The notes below the pieces were generated by a model. It was not told where the DNA came from and searched no databases. It was given only the letters and a program-made list of their open reading frames with translations. Positions 37,664-46,228 of a stretch of 64,000 bases of DNA are shown here, in pieces; within the stretch, counting starts at the first letter, position 1, and every line of letters starts with the position of its first letter. The position numbers and the translations under genes were made by a program. This DNA comes from JASJBU01 sp963797085 (GTDB lineage Bacteria; Pseudomonadota; Gammaproteobacteria; Chromatiales; Chromatiaceae). The stretch covers positions 62,001-126,000 of the forward strand of contig CAWCOA010000006.1 in the NCBI GenBank assembly GCA_963797085.1, written 5' to 3'.

Positions 37664-37788
37664 TCCTAGAATCTGCAATCCATCTCGTAGCGTAGCTCAC
37701 TCAGCGGGTGAATCGGTCTATCAAACAAAATACACATGAATTCAACTCGTTAAAAGTAGAATGGAGCATCCAACTGCAGAATCTAGGA
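37664..37788. repeat. 125-bp miniature inverted-repeat element
   Basis: The left end TCCTAGAATCTGCAATCCA and the right end (reverse complement TCCTAGATTCTGCAGTTGGA) form imperfect terminal inverted repeats of about 19 bases. The interior holds CTCACTCAGCGGGTGAATC, resembling the interior of the 23432 copy (GATTCACCCAGCGGTTGAG reversed). TCA flanks both sides as a possible target duplication. No coding capacity. Confidence 0.75.
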
Positions 37789-37812
37789 TCATCCGCAGGC
37801 AGGAAGATCCAG

Positions 37813-38619
37813 CTAAGCCAGCTGCTCTGTGGAAGAAAATGTCACGCCGTCAACCGCCTGTAATCGCTTCAGATCTGCTGTGCGCAGATTGACTTCTTTG
37901 ACAGCCTTTTTGTAGAAGCCCCGCAAGTGGCTTTTCAGATGACCGGTGACAGATGAATTAGGGATGCCTTTCAGTACTGCAAAGATGGCCAGAGCATAGG
38001 TTGCCTCCTGTTCGGAGAGATAGGCGTCGCGGTTGGCATTCGGGTTATAACAGCTGCCGCAACCACCCTTGAAGGTGAAGGCGCTGTTGGCAAACATGAG
38101 GCCAAAACCCAGATAGACGGCCAGCAGTTCAGTCACCTGAGGCCAGTATTCAACACCCCCGGGTGGCGGGGTTTTGGCCATCTGTCCCATGTAGTGGGCC
38201 AGGGTATGGCTAAAGGAAGCGATCATCCCTTCCGGTTTGCTGATCTGCTGCGGGTTGTAGGGGATCAGCAGGCGATGTTGATCGGCGACCGATTCATCGA
38301 TGACTCCCTTCGGACCGCGCAGTGCGCCTTTGATCTCGACCTGTGGCGCATTGAGCAGGGAACAACTGCTTTGGTCGGCGAGTCTGGTAGGCCAATGACT
38401 GATGCCTGCATGCTGTTTGACTTGGTCAAAGATCAGGCTGGCCATGCCATGCACGCTGTCGACCCGTCCTGGGAAGAACTGGTTGGTCGGCAAAACCAAT
38501 TCAGTGTCGTTATAGAAAAGGTCCGCGTCGAAATTGTCCAATGACCAGGCAAAGGCATCGAACAGCCATTGTGACGCCGATTCTTCCAGCAGGGGCTTAT
38601 TTTCAAACAGACCAAACAT
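37813..38619 (-). CDS. Conserved hypothetical protein (MFGLF type)
   Basis: A 268-residue soluble protein starting MFGLFENKPLLEE, a form I associate with uncharacterised gammaproteobacterial proteins. Landmarks are the aromatic N-terminal segment WLFDAFAWSLDNFD, a PYNPQQ turn, the helix EGMIASFSHTLAHYMGQ and a Cys-rich GGCGSCYNP near residue 190. The long central helices carry His residues (SHTLAHY) that could bind metal; this is speculation. The ATG at 38619 is preferred to an in-frame GTG at 38634. Function unknown. Confidence 0.65.
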   Translation of the reverse strand: MFGLFENKPLLEESASQWLFDAFAWSLDNFDADLFYNDTELVLPTNQFFPGRVDSVHGMASLIFDQVKQHAGISHWPTRLADQSSCSLLNAPQVEIKGALRGPKGVIDESVADQHRLLIPYNPQQISKPEGMIASFSHTLAHYMGQMAKTPPPGGVEYWPQVTELLAVYLGFGLMFANSAFTFKGGCGSCYNPNANRDAYLSEQEATYALAIFAVLKGIPNSSVTGHLKSHLRGFYKKAVKEVNLRTADLKRLQAVDGVTFSSTEQLA

Positions 38620-38727
38620 CAGGGCGTTATCCACTTCTATTCATGATACAGCGCATCATACCAAGGTGCATTTGTCAGCGTGATTGGGATTAATACCCAT
38701 TTTCCAATGAGAAGGGGCTTGTTATTG

Positions 38728-39892
38728 TCAGGTTGGGACGGCCTGCTCCTCGAAAAACACAGTGCGGTCCTTGCCCGTCACTTTGGCTCGATCCCTGCGC
38801 TGGTCTACCAGGTCGATCAGATCATGCCAGTCCCCTACCCTGTCCTTCATGCGTTCCGCCGCCCCGATGCTGACAGTCACCGGTTTGCCGTCCGGCAGAG
38901 AACCTATGCCCTTTTTACGTATCCGCTCGACGGTTATCTGCATCCCCTTACTGTCTGTATTCGGCAGGATCAGTAAAAAGACCTTTTCCCCCCAGCGCAC
39001 CAGTATGTCGTTATGCCGCAACTCCTCCTGCAGTACCTCGGCCGCCTCCAGAATCGCATGGTCATAGGTGGAATAGTCGTATTCAGCGATGATTGTGTCC
39101 ACATTGTCCAGGTCGACCAGGGCAACGGCGAAATTGTCGTTGTGCATCAGGGCCATCTGATATTCCCGCACCAGCGCATCCAGTCCCGATCTGCGGGACA
39201 GGGCTCCGGTCACCGGGTCGAAGGAGGGTCGGCTGACCAGGGAGATCATGTATTGGAGCTGGATCGTGGCGGAAAACAGCACCAGGCCCACCAGCATGAG
39301 CAACAGCCAGATAGAGGGTATCAGCTGGCTCAGGCTTGCTGTGTCGAAGAAACTCCAGCCAGCGATAGCGATAACCGATAACGGTATGGCATAGGCCAGG
39401 GCCTCATAGACCGTCAGTGTAAAGACACCGAGCCCGGCGACCGACATGTAAGGCAACAGGGCATAGATCTTGGCGAGCAGTAGACTGGCTGCCTTCCAGT
39501 GGAATGCCGCTGAGGAAATAGCTTGAGCTCAGGAAGGTAACCGGCAGATTGAACAAAAAGATCCCCAGAGACATTCTGCAGGCAGAGAGTGAATTCTGGG
39601 TTTTTCGAGGCCATGCCTGATACAGGAACAGCAGCGTTGAAATGGTTCTGATGAAGGCCATCGGCAAGAAGAGTTCCAGCGGAAAGACCAGATAATCGAT
39701 AACCAGCCAGAGGGGCATCAAAACCGCAAACAAGGCAGCAAAAAAACGCACCCGCTCGATGGTCAGGGTGGCGCGATGCTCATTGATGAAGGCGGGATGT
39801 CTCTGGGTGGAAAACAGGTCGGAGAACTGTTCCGGGGTATAGATCCGGTAATTGGCGCCGAGGTGTTGGAAAAACTGCTGTAACTGTTTCAT
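38728..39892 (-). pseudogene. Membrane GGDEF-domain protein with degenerate active site, frameshifted
   Basis: The N-terminal frame encodes MKQLQQFFQHLGANYRIY and about three membrane helices. After an extra base near 39492 (GAAGGCAGCC in the gene strand) the frame shifts; correcting it gives LEAASLLLAKIYALLPYMS, two or three more helices and a GGDEF domain (FDPVTGALSRRSGLDALVRE, VALVDLDNVD). The signature loop that should read GG(D/E)EF is WGEKV in RWGEKVFLLIL, so cyclic-di-GMP synthesis is unlikely even if the frame is restored. The loss could be genuine or a consensus error. Confidence 0.8.
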
Positions 39893-40001
39893 GATAATAA
39901 CAATCAAGATACTGGCTCGATCCGACATTTAAACACACTTGCTGCTGTTCTCGGAGAGGCGGGCTTCTTGCCCGCCCCAAAAAATGAAACCCTAGCTGGT
40001 A

Positions 40002-42878
40002 TCAATGACAGATCGCACAGCCGATGGGTGTTCCCTGACTCACCACGACCGTGCCGTTGTTCTCGGTCTCCAGGGTGCGGTCCGCCTTGGCCAGAGACAG
40101 CACGGTGCCCTGGTTGTCTTCCCTGGAGCCGGGACCATGACAGACTGAGCAATTGGCGCCATTATTGACCTCCGCAAGATTCTCGTGCCCGCCTTTGGCA
40201 AAGTCAGTGTTGCCGCCTACCGGGTGCAGGCCATGGGGGCCGTTGAGTGTGTTCTGGTTATTCATCGAGGTGCCATGACAAGTGCTGCACTCGACAATGG
40301 TTCCGGTATGCCCCTGCAGCTGATTGGCGGTGACATTATCATTGGCGTTCGGATTGGCATTCGGCCACTCTGCGTGGGTGGCGCCGTGACAGCCTTCGCA
40401 GAACACGCCGCCATGTCCCGTACTGACTCGGTAGAGCTTGGGGTTGCCTGCACCAGGGTTGGCAAAGCCATTGAATGTGGCGGGTACCGCCGGTTCGGCA
40501 AAGCGCTTGTTGCCGGGCACGATGGGGGTGGCCTTGGCGTCGCCGCTCAGATAGGCCTGGCGCAGACGGATGTTGTCCGTGTTGCCGTAACTGTCCGCGG
40601 TATTAACGATGGTATTGGCGGTACCGACCAGATTGTTATTCGCATCGCCGGTATGACAGGAGCCGCAACCCGGTTCATTGGCCCAGGGCACGCGGGGTTG
40701 CGGGTCGTTCGGGTCGTAGAAGTCGCCGCCCAGGATAAAGGCCCCGGGATTGCTGGGTGAGACGCCGGTGCTGAAGTCGGCGCCGACCTGCAGCATGTCG
40801 CCGTGACAGTCGTTACACAGCATGCCGCCGTTGAACATGGCGCCGCGCAGACAGTCCGTAGTAGAGCCGGGGTGGCATTGGTAACAGGTATCCTCCAGCA
40901 CGGCCAGGCGTTCGCTCTGGTTGGTGATGGTGCCGCTGGCATTCTGATCCGGCGCCGGCATGGACGGGAACAGGCTGCTGAACTGGCCATGGTGGTTGTG
41001 CATCACCCTGGAGTTGCTCTGGTGCGCCAACTGGTTGCGCCCGTTGGCTTCGGTGCCGGCTGCGCCCGCCTTGGGCCCGACCTGGGCCAGGTCCAGCGCG
41101 GGGGTGTAGTGGCAGACCTGGCAGACCACCGGACGGTCCTGCACCAGGGCCTTATTGGTCAGGCAATTGCTGTCGCCGTCACCATTGTTGGTGGTGATAT
41201 CGCAAGGTGTGGGTTGATTGGCGGTATCCACATAGTTCGCGCCGTGCTTGAGGTCATGCAGGCGTAGCACATTGATGTCCGAGGCATACTCGACACTGAC
41301 CACTTGCGGCAGGTTGTCATCCGGGTCATCCAGACTGGTGACCACCGGCAGCCCGGCGTTGCTGAGGGTGTCGGTGGGCTGGCTGGTGCGGCTGCCCTGC
41401 ACATCCGCGGGGTCGGCATGGCAGTTGACGCAGCTTGCTTCGCCGGAGATCGGCAGCACGGTATCCAACGTGGCCACTACATTGTTGTTGAGCGTCGCAG
41501 CGACGCGCACCAGGGGGTAGGGGTTTTCGCGGCCGAAGTCGTCAAAGGACGAAAACGGGATGCCTGCGCCTTCATACCAGTTAACATCCTCAGCTACATA
41601 ACCGAAGGGAAAGTCGACGAAGAACGGCTTGTCCGTATAGTGTTCATCGATCTGCTGCGGGGCGTTGATGATATACGGGTTGGTCAGGCCGGGCATGGCA
41701 AACTGAACGGCGGTGAGTGCTTCATCGCCGCTGTTTACCAGGCCGTCAGCCCCTATGTAGAGATGCTCGACATTCGGCGCTGGCAAGCCTACGTCAGTGG
41801 TGACGCTCCCGGAGAGCGGGGTGACGACAGCTGGATAGAAGGGATCGTAGGCCTGCTTCAGGATGCTGTCCCAAAAGTTGGTCTTGTAGGTGCTGCCGTC
41901 GTCCTTCACGCCGGTGAATACATTTGCCTGGCTCAGAATCGGGTCATTCGGATTAGCGGCAGCGGTATAGCTCAGCGTTACGCCTGCTGGATTGAGGTTC
42001 GGTGAGCTGCCTTTTTCTATGACCTGAGCGAGGAGCACCTGGAAGGGCGGCAGAATGCTCGCGATACGGGTGTCATAGTCTCCACAATGCATACCCAGGT
42101 CGTTGATCGCGATGATGCTGTAAGCAGAATTCGCCACAATCGGCTGTTCTGCCACCAGATTGACATTCTGCCCAGCGGAATCCTTACTGGTGGAGTTGAT
42201 GGAGGTGTTGGGGGCGGGCGGCAGATCGGTAATGTCGGCGCTTGTCGCGTCAGAACCTGTTGCGCCATCGTTATCCGTGACCGTCAGAGTGACGTTATAG
42301 CTGGCAGCCGTTGTATAAACATGACTGGGGTTGGCCTCGCTGCTGCCTGCGCCATCTCCGAAGTCCCAGGCGTAGCTGACGATATTACCGTCAGCGTCAC
42401 TGGATCCGGCACTGCTGAAGGTAACACTGAGCCCTGTGCTGCCGGCATAGGGACCGTTAGCTTCAGCGATTGGTGCGCTGTTGCCCGGCTGTGAAGTGAT
42501 GCTGGCGCTGGTCGAGTCAGAGCCGACGGCGCCTTGATCATCCGTGACCGTCAACACAATGGTATAGTTGCCTGATGAACTGTAGGTGTGATTAGGGTTG
42601 GCCTGATTGCTGCCGTTGCCATCACCGAAATCCCAGGCAAATGAGTCAATGCTTCCGTCCGGGTCATTAGAACCCGCGCTACTGAAGGCAAGCGCGTTTC
42701 CTGTGGTGCCGCTATAGGCACCGTTGGCTTCGGCGATGGGCGATTGGTTGGCCGCAGTCTGTGCGTCTGCGCTACTGCTGCCGCCACCACAGCCATTCAG
42801 CGTCAGCAAGAGTAGAGCGCTGAGGCTGATGTATTTGAGGTGTGAGATGAGGGATATGATTTTTATTGTTTTGTTCAT
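40002..42878 (-). CDS. PKD-domain lipoprotein multihaem cytochrome c (nine CXXCH)
   Basis: A 958-residue secreted protein. A signal with lipobox (LLLTLNGCGGGSSS) anchors it as a lipoprotein. Two PKD domains follow (SPIAEANGAYSGTTG, FAWDFGDGNGS; SYAWDFGDGAGS), then an unassigned region to about residue 480. The second half carries nine c-type haem motifs: CVNCH, CQVCH, CYQCH, CNDCH, CGSCH, CEGCH, CSTCH, CSVCH and CAICH, the last forming the final five residues. Such proteins move electrons in the periplasm or at the outer surface. No porin or oxidase partner is adjacent, so the redox partner is unknown. Confidence 0.88.
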   Translation of the reverse strand: MNKTIKIISLISHLKYISLSALLLLTLNGCGGGSSSADAQTAANQSPIAEANGAYSGTTGNALAFSSAGSNDPDGSIDSFAWDFGDGNGSNQANPNHTYSSSGNYTIVLTVTDDQGAVGSDSTSASITSQPGNSAPIAEANGPYAGSTGLSVTFSSAGSSDADGNIVSYAWDFGDGAGSSEANPSHVYTTAASYNVTLTVTDNDGATGSDATSADITDLPPAPNTSINSTSKDSAGQNVNLVAEQPIVANSAYSIIAINDLGMHCGDYDTRIASILPPFQVLLAQVIEKGSSPNLNPAGVTLSYTAAANPNDPILSQANVFTGVKDDGSTYKTNFWDSILKQAYDPFYPAVVTPLSGSVTTDVGLPAPNVEHLYIGADGLVNSGDEALTAVQFAMPGLTNPYIINAPQQIDEHYTDKPFFVDFPFGYVAEDVNWYEGAGIPFSSFDDFGRENPYPLVRVAATLNNNVVATLDTVLPISGEASCVNCHADPADVQGSRTSQPTDTLSNAGLPVVTSLDDPDDNLPQVVSVEYASDINVLRLHDLKHGANYVDTANQPTPCDITTNNGDGDSNCLTNKALVQDRPVVCQVCHYTPALDLAQVGPKAGAAGTEANGRNQLAHQSNSRVMHNHHGQFSSLFPSMPAPDQNASGTITNQSERLAVLEDTCYQCHPGSTTDCLRGAMFNGGMLCNDCHGDMLQVGADFSTGVSPSNPGAFILGGDFYDPNDPQPRVPWANEPGCGSCHTGDANNNLVGTANTIVNTADSYGNTDNIRLRQAYLSGDAKATPIVPGNKRFAEPAVPATFNGFANPGAGNPKLYRVSTGHGGVFCEGCHGATHAEWPNANPNANDNVTANQLQGHTGTIVECSTCHGTSMNNQNTLNGPHGLHPVGGNTDFAKGGHENLAEVNNGANCSVCHGPGSREDNQGTVLSLAKADRTLETENNGTVVVSQGTPIGCAICH

Positions 42879-43336
42879 GGATCTGGTCCGGTGCTAGTAA
42901 GGCCTGGGAATTGGCGGGAAGGGAGACAACTGCAATTTTTAGAGTTATATTTTATGGGAAAATAGTCCCAATTATCCCGAAAATCAAGCCATATCCGATG
43001 TTCGCTCTGTTGCAACTGGTCCCGGACCATCTCTGAATGAATCGGTTTTAATAATTAATTTGATAGTGATAACAGATAGTTAGCGGATAATTTTTTGACT
43101 GGCAATTATTCAGCGCTGGGGCGGGTTGATCGTACAGTTAATGAATCTAAGTAGTTATGCGGATCTGGGAGTTGTCGATTTATCCAGGGGTTTGACGGCG
43201 CTGGAGGAGGGTGGTGATCTCTGAGTCTTGGGGATTTAGCAGGCTGATGGAGTCGCTTTTTATGGATATTTTTTAGGGTGCATCCCTGCACCTGTCAGCT
43301 CGGCCGCTTGACGATTATCGGCCTTCGCGAAATTGC
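42879..43336. other. Intergenic region between cytochrome and subtilase genes
   Basis: About 460 bases with no supported gene. A hairpin GGTGCA/TGCACC near 43278-43293 follows the subtilase gene on the minus strand but lacks a T tract. The AT-rich part nearer 42900-43100 probably contains the promoter of the cytochrome gene. Confidence 0.4.
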
Positions 43337-44545
43337 CTATTGATGGGCAATCGGGTCGGGATCACCATCCGGATCATCAATTGCAGTGCCATCCGTGTTG
43401 GGTGGCGCCTGATGCAGTAAAATACCGCACACATGGGGTGCAGCCATCGAGGTTCCTGACATGGTAGTCGTGCCACCGCCGAGAGCGGTTGAAAGCACGG
43501 CAACGCCAGGTGCGGCATAATCCACCGGCTCGCCCCAGTTGGAGAAGCTGGCGAAGACATCGCTGCTGTCAATGGCGGAGATGGTGTAGACATTCTCGGC
43601 ATCGATGTGGGCCGGCTCGAAATCCTCTGCATCAGCGCTTTCGTTGCCTGCCGCCAGGGAGAAACGGACACCTTTTGCCGCTGCGTTCACAATAGCATCG
43701 TGCATGCTCTCCTGATGGCCCGGACCACCCAGACTCATATTGGCGCAGTCACCCGCGGCGGCATTGGCAGCGACATAGTCGATCCCGGCGACGATCCAGT
43801 CAGTCATGCCAAAACCGCTCTTTGACAGGACTCTGACCGAGTGCACGGTGGCATTGGGCGCGACGCCGATCACATCGATCTCGTTATCGATAGCGGCGAT
43901 TGTGCCGGCCACGTGGGTGCCGTGACCTGCGGCATCCTGCATATCTTCTGGATCGTAATTAGCGCCGAGAGTCACGAAATTGGCCCCATAACCCACATTC
44001 AGGTCCGGATGATCCAGATCGATACCAGAATCGATGATCCAGGCGTGCATGCCCGTGCCATCGATTGCGCCACCGATACGAGCTATGCCCCATGGCGTGA
44101 CTTGGGCGGTGGGCTCTTCACCGTCATCGTCGTCATCGCGTCCAGGCCCCTTGCCAGGAGAGGCGGCACCCTGCCGCTCCTCATCAGATTGACCGAACGA
44201 AATATCTGCGGCCCAGTAGATCTGATTCGTCTCGTAATAGGCAATATGGGGGTTGGTACCGAGTTTTTCCGCAGCTGCAGCGGACAGAGTAGCCGAAAAG
44301 CCTTTTAAGGCATTTGTATACACGTGGCGCAGTTGACCGCCGGCTTCTTTGTTCATTTGGATGGCATAGCCGCGAATCTCTCCTTTCGGCACAGATTCTT
44401 CAAAGACAAAGATGTAACTGGATTCTGCTTCTTCAAGCAGCGCCTCAGGGACCTCCAGCGGCAGGCCTGTTGCCGCAAACACCGGATACAGCCAAAACAG
44501 GCTCAGTACAAGGGCAGCTATCGATTTGATAGGTTTTATACGCAT
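43337..44545 (-). CDS. Secreted subtilisin-like serine protease (S8) with N-terminal inhibitor domain
   Basis: A 402-residue protease with a signal peptide (IAALVLSLFWLYPVFA). An I9-type inhibitor/chaperone prodomain follows (SYIFVFEESVPKGEI, GFSATLSAAAAEKL). An acidic Asp-rich linker (GRDDDDDGEE) leads to the catalytic domain: Asp in IIDSGIDLDHPDL, His in GHGTHVAGT, oxyanion Asn in SLAAGNESA, Ser in GTSMAAPHV. It ends soon after the Ser helix with a short DPDGDPDP tail, so it is compact. GGAGG precedes the ATG. Phased repeats lie upstream. Confidence 0.92.
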   Translation of the reverse strand: MRIKPIKSIAALVLSLFWLYPVFAATGLPLEVPEALLEEAESSYIFVFEESVPKGEIRGYAIQMNKEAGGQLRHVYTNALKGFSATLSAAAAEKLGTNPHIAYYETNQIYWAADISFGQSDEERQGAASPGKGPGRDDDDDGEEPTAQVTPWGIARIGGAIDGTGMHAWIIDSGIDLDHPDLNVGYGANFVTLGANYDPEDMQDAAGHGTHVAGTIAAIDNEIDVIGVAPNATVHSVRVLSKSGFGMTDWIVAGIDYVAANAAAGDCANMSLGGPGHQESMHDAIVNAAAKGVRFSLAAGNESADAEDFEPAHIDAENVYTISAIDSSDVFASFSNWGEPVDYAAPGVAVLSTALGGGTTTMSGTSMAAPHVCGILLHQAPPNTDGTAIDDPDGDPDPIAHQ

Positions 44546-44644
44546 GATTACCTCCGTTTGTGGATTGCGTGCCTAATGGTAAGGAATCCAACGGAAGGTC
44601 GAATATGACCTGGTGCAGCTAGAACCCAGGTAAGGGTTTCAGTG

Positions 44645-44698
44645 TGTAACCGGCCGTAACAGGCTGTAATGATTGGAACTGTTGAAACACTCTGTAAC
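44645..44698. promoter_or_regulatory. Phased TGTAAC direct repeats upstream of the subtilase gene
   Basis: TGTAAC at 44645, CGTAAC at 44655 and TGTAAT at 44665 repeat at exactly 10 bases; TGAAAC at 44683 and TGTAAC at 44693 form a second 10-base pair. The array begins about 100 bases upstream of the protease start and also precedes the plus-strand gene at 44788. Tandem 6-base sites one helical turn apart are typical of OmpR/PhoB-family response regulators; which regulator binds is unknown. Confidence 0.5.
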
Positions 44699-44787
44699 AG
44701 AATGATCGATTTCAGAAGTGAGGGAGAAACATTTGTTAAGTAGACTAGTTACCAAGTTAAAGGGGTTTTGCAGGATCAACCGACAAA

Positions 44788-45018
44788 ATGATCAGCCGCT
44801 GTTCCAATCATACCCCGACTCAGGTCAGGCCCGAACTCAACGGAACCTACCAAGTTGCTTCAAAAATTGAGCACTTCGTATGTTACATGAGAGACGGCTG
44901 GTATGTAGAGACCCGGTACGATGAATACGGGCCTTTTCAAAGCCTGAGAGAAGCAGAGGACTTTTGCGAAAGCAGGTTTAACGCAGTTGAGTCTTGGAGC
45001 CATGAAAGACATGAGTAA
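44788..45018 (+). CDS. Hypothetical small protein
   Basis: A 76-residue protein with a core of HFVCYMRDGWYVETRYDEYG and PFQSLREAEDFCESRF. This resembles small proteins in which a W-Y/F-x-T-R motif is followed by GPF and a helix (DUF6316-like), but I am not sure. AGGA lies about 11 bases before the ATG. Its stop overlaps the next gene by 17 bases, so they form a two-gene unit. Confidence 0.55.
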   Translation: MISRCSNHTPTQVRPELNGTYQVASKIEHFVCYMRDGWYVETRYDEYGPFQSLREAEDFCESRFNAVESWSHERHE

Positions 45019-45193
45019 TTCGTATTGCCTGGGATGTGGAAAGGAATTGGTGAGAAAGCCTGCAATGCATGGCAGTCCATACCGGGTTTGCAGTGAATGT
45101 GCGGAGATCATGCAGATGGATTTCCACAAAGATTTTTTTAAGGTAATGAAAACAGTGTCCAGGAATTTGGACCAGGTGCGAGCCGAGAAGTAA
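45002..45193 (+). CDS. Small zinc-ribbon protein
   Basis: A 63-residue protein with two CxxC knuckles (YCLGCGKEL and RVCSECAEI) spaced like a one-zinc ribbon, then a charged helix (DFFKVMKTVSRNLDQVRAEK). The start is either 45002, with GGAG only 2 bases away, or the ATG at 45011. It overlaps the preceding small gene. It could bind nucleic acid or protein; no specific function is known. Confidence 0.55.
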   Translation: MKDMSNSYCLGCGKELVRKPAMHGSPYRVCSECAEIMQMDFHKDFFKVMKTVSRNLDQVRAEK

Positions 45194-45282
45194 TCGAGCA
45201 CCACTGGTTCAGGTTATCGGCAAGACCAAACCTGGCTTGGCAGAGCTTCCCAACGGGGGTGACTACCCCCCTTCCTCCTTTA

Positions 45283-45313
45283 GCCCCCTACCCCAGGGGG
45301 CGTTTCTTTTTTT
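45283..45313 (+). terminator. Intrinsic terminator after the small two-gene unit
   Basis: GCCCCC at 45283-45288 and GGGGGC at 45296-45301 form a stem with a 7-base loop, followed by GTTTCTTTTTTT. It lies between convergent genes. Confidence 0.8.
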
Positions 45314-45365
45314 GGCGTATGGTAACATCCACTTTTGATTTCTGCGCCGTTGAGCGCTGTGCGGA

Positions 45366-46136
45366 TTATTTGTGCTGCTCGAGCCAGGCAGTGACCGCTT
45401 CCAACAGCAACTCTTCCTCGCCTTCGAAGAAATGATCGGCCCCGGCGATCTGTTGCTGGGTATAGTCCGGACTCGCCTGCATGGCGACTGTGCGGCGCTT
45501 TTCAGCACTCGCGATGACGCCTTCAAGATCTTCGCTGCCATACAGATCGAGCATGGGCAAGTCGATTTTCTGCAGATGCTTCAGGTTATCCATCGGACCA
45601 CCGGCGATTCCCGCTCCCATGCCGATGGCCACAAAACCCTCGACCGGCTCAGTGCGGTACTTGAGAGAGTAGGCGGTCATGGTCGAGCCCTGGCTGTGGC
45701 CGATCAGCACCACTCGCTTCGCCCCGGCCTGCCGGGCATGGCGAATGGCGGCATTCACGCGTCCCGGCACCCAGTCGTAAATGGCGGCATAATCCTTGTG
45801 TTCCGCGTCGTTGTGCAGCACCGGCATTTGAATCGACAGGGTATGCCAACCGGCTTGCGTCAACTCAACGCGCAGGGGTTGCACGACTGTCGGCCAGTCC
45901 GGATGCACCCCGGTGCCGTGCATGATGATAGCGACCTGTTCCTGGCTGCCGTCACTGGATGGGGTTTCGATGGCCAGAAACTCTCCCCGGCCGTCATTCA
46001 GGTGGATGGCATCGCCGTCCAGCAGGGCATCGATGATCTGATTTTCCCAGCGTTTTTCCTTCGCCAGATCGGAGGCCTGCAAGCTGCAGACTGCGAGGGC
46101 CAATAGAGCTCCCAATAAGCTGTGTCTGAATGTCAT
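45366..46136 (-). CDS. DUF3530 family alpha/beta hydrolase, exported
   Basis: A 256-residue protein with a signal peptide (LLGALLALAVCSLQA). The hydrolase elbow is VVLIGHSQGSTMTAYS, the likely acid is in LYGSEDLEG and the likely His in GADHFFEGEE; an early oxyanion segment is IIMHGTGVHPDWPT. The DUF3530 family is periplasmic and uncharacterised. The ATG at 46136 gives the best signal peptide; a TTG at 46151 is the alternative. Confidence 0.82.
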   Translation of the reverse strand: MTFRHSLLGALLALAVCSLQASDLAKEKRWENQIIDALLDGDAIHLNDGRGEFLAIETPSSDGSQEQVAIIMHGTGVHPDWPTVVQPLRVELTQAGWHTLSIQMPVLHNDAEHKDYAAIYDWVPGRVNAAIRHARQAGAKRVVLIGHSQGSTMTAYSLKYRTEPVEGFVAIGMGAGIAGGPMDNLKHLQKIDLPMLDLYGSEDLEGVIASAEKRRTVAMQASPDYTQQQIAGADHFFEGEEELLLEAVTAWLEQHK

Positions 46137-46228
46137 GATTTCTGTTCCCAAGGTTTCTTGTTAAGTATTTGTTAGTTTACGCAGCTGGCGAGTGGTTCCG
46201 TGCAACTCTGTGATAGCAATCCCACTGT

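Noticed and set aside
42200..42870. The PKD repeat DNA as a tandem-repeat expansion
   Set aside because: Two PKD domains are clearly diverged at sequence level and are ordinary domain duplication.
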